This document shows, in pieces, positions 13,759 through 17,596 of a stretch of DNA of 17,596 nucleotides. The notes under the pieces are model-generated. The model was given only the letters and a program-made list of their open reading frames with translations, was not told the origin of the DNA and did no database searches. This stretch comes from Paenibacillus sp. Lineage in GTDB: Bacteria > Bacillota > Bacilli > Paenibacillales > Paenibacillaceae. The stretch lies in contig JAQSXN010000007.1 in the NCBI GenBank assembly GCA_029256665.1, forward strand, positions 1 through 17,596, in the 5' to 3' direction. The position numbers were made by a program, and so were the translations under genes. Each line of letters opens with the position of its first letter. Position 1 is the stretch's first letter.

Positions 13759-15507
13759 ATGCAAGTAGAGAGCATCTACCATTCCCCCAGCCACAGATGG
13801 GCGTATGCCTATGATCCCGAGACGTTCCATCTGCGACTTAGAACCAAACGCGGCGATGTCGAGCGGGTTATTGCCGTCGCGGGAGATAAATACGACTGGG
13901 ACCGGTATGTCCAGGAAGTCGCAATGGACCACATCGCGGCGGATGGCCTGCATGATTATTGGGAGGCCGTCATCCGGCCGGAATTCAAACGGTTCAGCTA
14001 CGGATTCCGTCTGCATAGCGGCGAGGAGACGATCTGGCTGACGGGAGACGGCTTCTCCTCCGAGCAGCCTAAGCCTGCCGCCGGGTATTTCGAAGGGCAT
14101 TACATCCATGCCATCGATCTATTCGACGCTCCGGGATGGGCCAAGGAAGCCATCTTCTATCAGATCCTCCCCGATCGTTTCGAGAACGGAGACCGGTCTA
14201 ACGATCCTGAAGGCACCTTGCCATGGGGAGAAAAGCCGGAGGGAGATTCCTTCTTCGGAGGGGATCTTCAGGGCATCTTAAACCGCATCGGGCACTTGAG
14301 CGAGTTGGGCGTAAACGCCGTTTATTTGACCCCGATCTTCCGCTCGCCCTCCAACCATAAATATGACACCGTGGATTACCGCGAGGTTGATCCGCAGTTC
14401 GGAGACAAGGAGCTGCTGAAGAAGCTGGTCCGGGAATGCCATGACCGCGGCATCCGCGTCATACTGGACGCCGTATTCAATCATGCGAGCGAGCAGTTCC
14501 AGCCGTTTCGGGATGTCCTGGAGAAAGGCGAGCAGTCGGAGTACAAGGACTGGTTCCATCTGGGCGGATTCCCGGTTGGCGTAGAGGATGGAGTGCCGAA
14601 CTATGATACGTTCGGCTTCTATGGCCATATGCCAAAGCTGAATACGGCTAATCCAGACGTCAAGCGGTATTTGATCGAATCCGCGGTCAACTGGATGAAA
14701 GATACGGGGATCGACGGCTGGCGGCTCGATGTCGCGGGTGAGGTGGATCACCGCTTCTGGCGCGACTTCCGTACAGCGGTCAAGAAGGTGAACAAGGACG
14801 CGTTTATTGTAGGCGAAATATGGAGCGATTCGCTGCGCTGGCTGCACGGCGACCAGTTCGATTCGGTCATGAATTATCCATTGACGGAGCTGATGCTAAA
14901 CTTTTTTGCCGACCGGACGATCTCGGCTGCCCAATTTGCGGAAAATATTAATCGGCTCCTGATGCGGTATCCGCAGCAAACGAATGAAACGCTGTTCAAC
15001 CTGTTGTCAAGCCATGACATTCCGCGCGTGATGACCCGTTGCGGTGGCGATATCGGGCGGCTTAAGCAAGCCGTCGTCTACCTGATGACCACCATGGGCT
15101 TGCCTTGCGTGTATTACGGCGACGAGTTCGGCATGGACGGCGGAGAAGACCCCGATTGCCGCAAATGCATGGTCTGGAGCGAGGAAAACCAGAACCGGGA
15201 CCTATTTGACTTCTACAAGCTTATTATCGGGCTCAGGAAAGAGCGTGCCGCCCTGCGCAGCGGCCGTTTCCGCGTATTGTCGGCCGAAGCGGACGGAGGC
15301 TCGCTCATTTACGAGCGGCTGGACGGCAATGAGCATTTTACGATATGGATCAACCGTTCGGATGAGCCTGCCGAGCTGTCGCATCCGATGATAGAAGGCG
15401 GATGGCATGATGCCTTAACCGGAGAGCAGATCGACAACCTGGACGGCAAGGTGGTTATCCGGCTTGAGCCGAACGGATATCGGATCGTATGGCGCAAGAT
15501 CGAATAG
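13759..15507 (+). CDS. GH13 alpha-glucan hydrolase, neopullulanase/cyclomaltodextrinase type
   Basis: The 582-residue enzyme hydrolyses alpha-1,4 (and possibly alpha-1,6) bonds in cyclodextrins, pullulan or maltodextrins. An N-terminal CBM34-like domain (about 1-120) precedes the barrel. The GH13 motifs are present: ILPDRFENGD, GGDLQGI, DAVFNH, GWRLDVAGEV with nucleophile D324, GEIWSDS with acid/base E353, and SSHDIPR with D420. These three residues have exactly the spacing I recall for neopullulanase (328/357/424). No signal peptide is visible, so it should be cytosolic, as is usual for this subfamily. AAGGAG lies 8 nt upstream of the chosen ATG; an ATG at 13735 overlaps the poly-A stretch before that site and is rejected. 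The position between an SDR and glgC suggests a role in glycogen or maltodextrin turnover. Confidence 0.88.
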   Translation: MQVESIYHSPSHRWAYAYDPETFHLRLRTKRGDVERVIAVAGDKYDWDRYVQEVAMDHIAADGLHDYWEAVIRPEFKRFSYGFRLHSGEETIWLTGDGFSSEQPKPAAGYFEGHYIHAIDLFDAPGWAKEAIFYQILPDRFENGDRSNDPEGTLPWGEKPEGDSFFGGDLQGILNRIGHLSELGVNAVYLTPIFRSPSNHKYDTVDYREVDPQFGDKELLKKLVRECHDRGIRVILDAVFNHASEQFQPFRDVLEKGEQSEYKDWFHLGGFPVGVEDGVPNYDTFGFYGHMPKLNTANPDVKRYLIESAVNWMKDTGIDGWRLDVAGEVDHRFWRDFRTAVKKVNKDAFIVGEIWSDSLRWLHGDQFDSVMNYPLTELMLNFFADRTISAAQFAENINRLLMRYPQQTNETLFNLLSSHDIPRVMTRCGGDIGRLKQAVVYLMTTMGLPCVYYGDEFGMDGGEDPDCRKCMVWSEENQNRDLFDFYKLIIGLRKERAALRSGRFRVLSAEADGGSLIYERLDGNEHFTIWINRSDEPAELSHPMIEGGWHDALTGEQIDNLDGKVVIRLEPNGYRIVWRKIE

Positions 15508-15544
15508 TAGAGGTACAACGGTGCTGTTTCAAATGAGGCAATTT

Positions 15545-15622
15545 ATGGGTAATAAAAAGTTACCAAGAAAAATTGACGAGTTAGGCCAACCTAATAAGAA
15601 AGCTAGGAGGACTAGATCATGA
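15545..15622 (+). CDS. Tiny basic ORF overlapping the glgC start (25 aa)
   Basis: In the gap between the GH13 gene and glgC, an ATG at 15545 opens a 25-codon frame that ends in TGA overlapping the glgC ATG (ATGA, 4 bp). TGAGG lies about 6 nt before the ATG; an in-frame ATG at 15533 would add four residues. The peptide is strongly basic, starting MGNKKLPRKIDELG and ending KKARRTRS. It uses AT-rich codons (AAT, AAA, TTA, AGA) unlike its neighbours. The AGGAGG of glgC lies inside it as two AGG codons. I do not recognise the peptide. It may be a real small protein, a leader peptide that couples translation to glgC, or a chance frame. Confidence 0.5.
   Translation: MGNKKLPRKIDELGQPNKKARRTRS
15605..15610 (+). 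promoter_or_regulatory. Ribosome binding site of glgC inside the small ORF
   Basis: AGGAGG lies 8 nt before the glgC ATG at 15619. It is read as Arg-Arg codons by the 25-aa ORF, so ribosomes translating that ORF would pass over it. Confidence 0.85.
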
Positions 15623-16860
15623 CGCAAATGGTTTGTATGGCCATGCTGCTTGCAGGCGGCGAAGGCAAAAGGCTCGCACCGCTTACCGCTTCGCTTGCTA
15701 AACCGGTTGTACCGTTCGGAGAACGGTATCGGATGATTGATTTTCCGCTTAGCAACTGCATGAACTCGGGAATTCGCAGGATCGGCGTTTTGACCCAGTA
15801 TTGCGCCGAAACGGTTCACCGCCATATCGGCGATGGAGATGCATGGCTTAACGCCGCACAAACCAAGCATCTAGGCGAAATCGCGATACTGCCGGCTTCC
15901 GATCATGCTCCGGATGGCTGTTACGCAGGGACGGCCGACGCGATTTATCGCACGTTATCCTACATCGAGCAGCATAATCCTAAGCATGTTCTCATCTTAT
16001 CCGGCGATCATATTTATCAAATGGATTACCGTCCGATGCTGGAGACGCATATCCGCAGCGGCGCATCCGCTACCATTGCGGTTAAGCGGGTTCCATGGCA
16101 TGAGGCAAGCCGTTTCGGGATTCTGAATACGAACGAGGACTACAGCGTAGTTGAATTTGAGGAGAAACCCGAACGTCCAAGAAGCAACTTGGCTTCGATG
16201 GGCATCTATTTATTTCGTGCGGACAAGCTGAAGGAAGTGCTCGAGCAGGATGCGAGCAACCCCGCTTCCAGCCATGATTTCGGCAAGGATATTATTCCGA
16301 AGCTGCTGCGGGAGGGCGCCAGCCTGACCGCATATCCTTATGAAGGCTACTGGCGCGATGTAGGCACGGTAGACAGCTTGTGGGAAGCCCATATGGAACT
16401 GATCGATGGAACGCTTCAGTTGTCTGAGCCCTACTGGCCGCTTCATGCGGGCTGCATGCCGGCTTCTGCCGACCCATACCGCCGGAGCGGCGTAGCGCCT
16501 CATAACTGCATCGTCGATCGTCATTGCCGGATGGAAGGCAGCGCTCAACGCTCGGTTATCGGCACCGGATCGGATATCGGCAAAGGCAGTCTGGTCTGCG
16601 AGAGCGTCATCATGCCCGGAGCGCGGATTGGCCGCAATGTCCGTATTTACAAAGCGATTATCGGCGAGAACGCCGTCATCGAGGACGGCGCCGTCATCGG
16701 CGCTCCGCAGGCTGAGCAGATTACGGTCGTAGGACCGGGAGTGCGTATAAGCGCAGGACGCAAGACAGTGTCGCCAGGCCGCGATACCTTGGCAGCGTTG
16801 CTCTCTAATGCCGGACGCCGCGAGCGCGAATTGCATGCAGGCAAAGCGTTCGGCTATTGA
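15619..16860 (+). CDS. glgC: Glucose-1-phosphate adenylyltransferase (ADP-glucose pyrophosphorylase)
   Basis: The enzyme makes ADP-glucose from ATP and glucose-1-phosphate, the committed step of bacterial glycogen synthesis. The 413-residue protein has an N-terminal nucleotidyltransferase domain with LLAGGEGKRLAPLT, AKPVVPFG and DFPLSNCMNSGI. It also has SGDHIYQMDY with the catalytic metal aspartate at D130, VEFEEKP, ASMGIYLF and EGYWRDVGTVDSLWEAH. A left-handed beta-helix of hexapeptide repeats follows (about 290-375), with a short extra basic tail. It is somewhat longer than the Bacillus GlgC (about 380). No glgD, glgA or glgB is in the window. It ends the dehydrogenase-GH13-glgC operon and has its own strong terminator. 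Confidence 0.92.
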   Translation: MTQMVCMAMLLAGGEGKRLAPLTASLAKPVVPFGERYRMIDFPLSNCMNSGIRRIGVLTQYCAETVHRHIGDGDAWLNAAQTKHLGEIAILPASDHAPDGCYAGTADAIYRTLSYIEQHNPKHVLILSGDHIYQMDYRPMLETHIRSGASATIAVKRVPWHEASRFGILNTNEDYSVVEFEEKPERPRSNLASMGIYLFRADKLKEVLEQDASNPASSHDFGKDIIPKLLREGASLTAYPYEGYWRDVGTVDSLWEAHMELIDGTLQLSEPYWPLHAGCMPASADPYRRSGVAPHNCIVDRHCRMEGSAQRSVIGTGSDIGKGSLVCESVIMPGARIGRNVRIYKAIIGENAVIEDGAVIGAPQAEQITVVGPGVRISAGRKTVSPGRDTLAALLSNAGRRERELHAGKAFGY

Positions 16861-16882
16861 GCTGACACGCGAAACGGCCTGG

Positions 16883-16913
16883 AAACCTTGGGGAATTTCC
16901 CCAAGGTTTTTTT
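16883..16913 (+). terminator. Rho-independent terminator after glgC
   Basis: The stem AAACCTTGGGG (16883-16893) with CCCCAAGGTTT (16899-16909) has an AATTT loop and is followed by a T run to 16913. It starts 22 bp after the stop. A second small dyad, GTTGCG/CGCAAC (16918-16932) followed by C and five T, lies immediately downstream and may be a back-up terminator. Confidence 0.93.
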
Positions 16914-16995
16914 GGCTGTTGCGATTCGCAACCTTTTTATGGAGGACACGTCTGATTGTAAGAGTGAGATTATCATGCAAAGGCGGTTAGAAATC

Positions 16996-17596
16996 ATGTT
17001 GCCAATCGAAAGAATCACTCATGCACACCTGGCTAAATGGAGTACTAAGCTGCTGCTGGCTTCTACTATCGCATTTGGAATGATTACATTGGCAGCTGGC
17101 GTACCGGCGCATGCAGCCGAGACGGCTGCCGTCAAGCTTACGGACGTCAAGCAAGCGATCGAACGGGCCAAAAGCTTGAACTTGCTGCCGGACGAAGCAA
17201 CCGTCACTAAATCGGGCAAGCGCCACACCGGCGAGTGGGAAATTGTTTATAAGACGGATGAGAAGGACGATAGCATACGGGACCGACATTTCGGAGAGAT
17301 ATGGCTCAGCGCAGAGAACGGCGAAGTGCTGCTTTATAATGCGAGCATGTACAACAATGTCGCCTCTTCCAATAAAGGAGAGCAACAGGTGTCCTACGAG
17401 GATGCGGTGACCATCGCGGATCAATACATGAAAGAGCGGACATGGAAACTTGGCGTTGACACCTGGATCCATGACTTCTACCCGCGCACCAATTACGTGG
17501 ATTGGCGCGAAGTCGGTCCGGAAGCAGGCGAAAAACGCTATCATACGATATTCTATCATCGGGCTCATGAAGGCATGCGTTATGAGAGCAACAAGT
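16996..17596 (+). CDS. Secreted protein, YcdB/YcdC-like, 3'-truncated by window edge
   Basis: An open frame runs off the window end, with 200 codons visible. A clear Sec signal peptide is present: a positively charged start, a hydrophobic core at about residues 19-36 (LLLASTIAFGMITLAAG) and an AHA-AE cleavage site near residue 40. The mature part resembles the repeated extracellular domain of Bacillus YcdB/YcdC and PepSY-like proteins, with phrases such as EIWLSAENGEVL and VSYEDAVTIADQYMKE. That assignment is from general appearance and is not certain. In-frame ATGs at 16939 and 16975 are alternative starts; 16996 is preferred because AAGGCGG lies about 10 nt before it and it gives a normal signal peptide. 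The gene lies beyond the glgC terminator and is probably independent. Confidence 0.65.
   Translation, partial: MLPIERITHAHLAKWSTKLLLASTIAFGMITLAAGVPAHAAETAAVKLTDVKQAIERAKSLNLLPDEATVTKSGKRHTGEWEIVYKTDEKDDSIRDRHFGEIWLSAENGEVLLYNASMYNNVASSNKGEQQVSYEDAVTIADQYMKERTWKLGVDTWIHDFYPRTNYVDWREVGPEAGEKRYHTIFYHRAHEGMRYESNK

Overview
The window looks like chromosomal DNA of a GC-rich, endospore-forming Firmicute of the Paenibacillaceae (Paenibacillus/Cohnella type). The reasons are strong AGGAGG-type ribosome binding sites, TTG and GTG starts, a CotS/CotSA-like spore-coat gene pair, Bacillus-type allantoin genes (AllB, AllC, PucG) and rho-independent terminators with long T runs. This placement is inference from gene content; no 16S or marker gene is present.

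Layout. 1-911: two half-size chromate transporter genes, the first cut by the window edge. 912-1431: a long gene-free stretch with three kinds of repeat. 1432-2511 (minus): a Gfo/Idh/MocA-family oxidoreductase. 2800-6742: a tight operon of allantoinase, allantoate amidohydrolase and (S)-ureidoglycine-glyoxylate aminotransferase, which would turn allantoin into oxalurate, glycine, ammonia and CO2; it ends in a strong terminator. 6977-8887: a cytosolic GcnA-like GH20 beta-N-acetylhexosaminidase, also followed by a terminator. 8888-9460: a second repeat-rich gene-free stretch. 9461-12443: cotS-like and cotSA-like genes, both starting with TTG and overlapping by 50 bp; the CotS-like protein carries a long basic tail. 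12444-12915: a third repeat-rich stretch. 12916-16860: a likely operon of a short-chain dehydrogenase, a neopullulanase/cyclomaltodextrinase-type GH13 enzyme, a tiny basic ORF overlapping the next start, and glgC; it ends in a terminator. 16996 to the edge: the start of a secreted protein resembling YcdB/YcdC-type proteins.

The most unusual signal is outside the genes. Three intergenic regions each hold a 181-bp element made of four copies of an AACGG-headed unit, two direct and two inverted. The spacing is identical to the base (50-81-50) although most of the sequence between the heads differs. In two elements the head reads AACGGACA-like and in the third all four heads read AACGGTTG, so the four units of an element appear to change together. 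A second repeat of about 100 bp, with three nested inverted repeats, stands just before two of the three elements. A tiny translationally coupled ORF before glgC is the best candidate for an overlooked gene.
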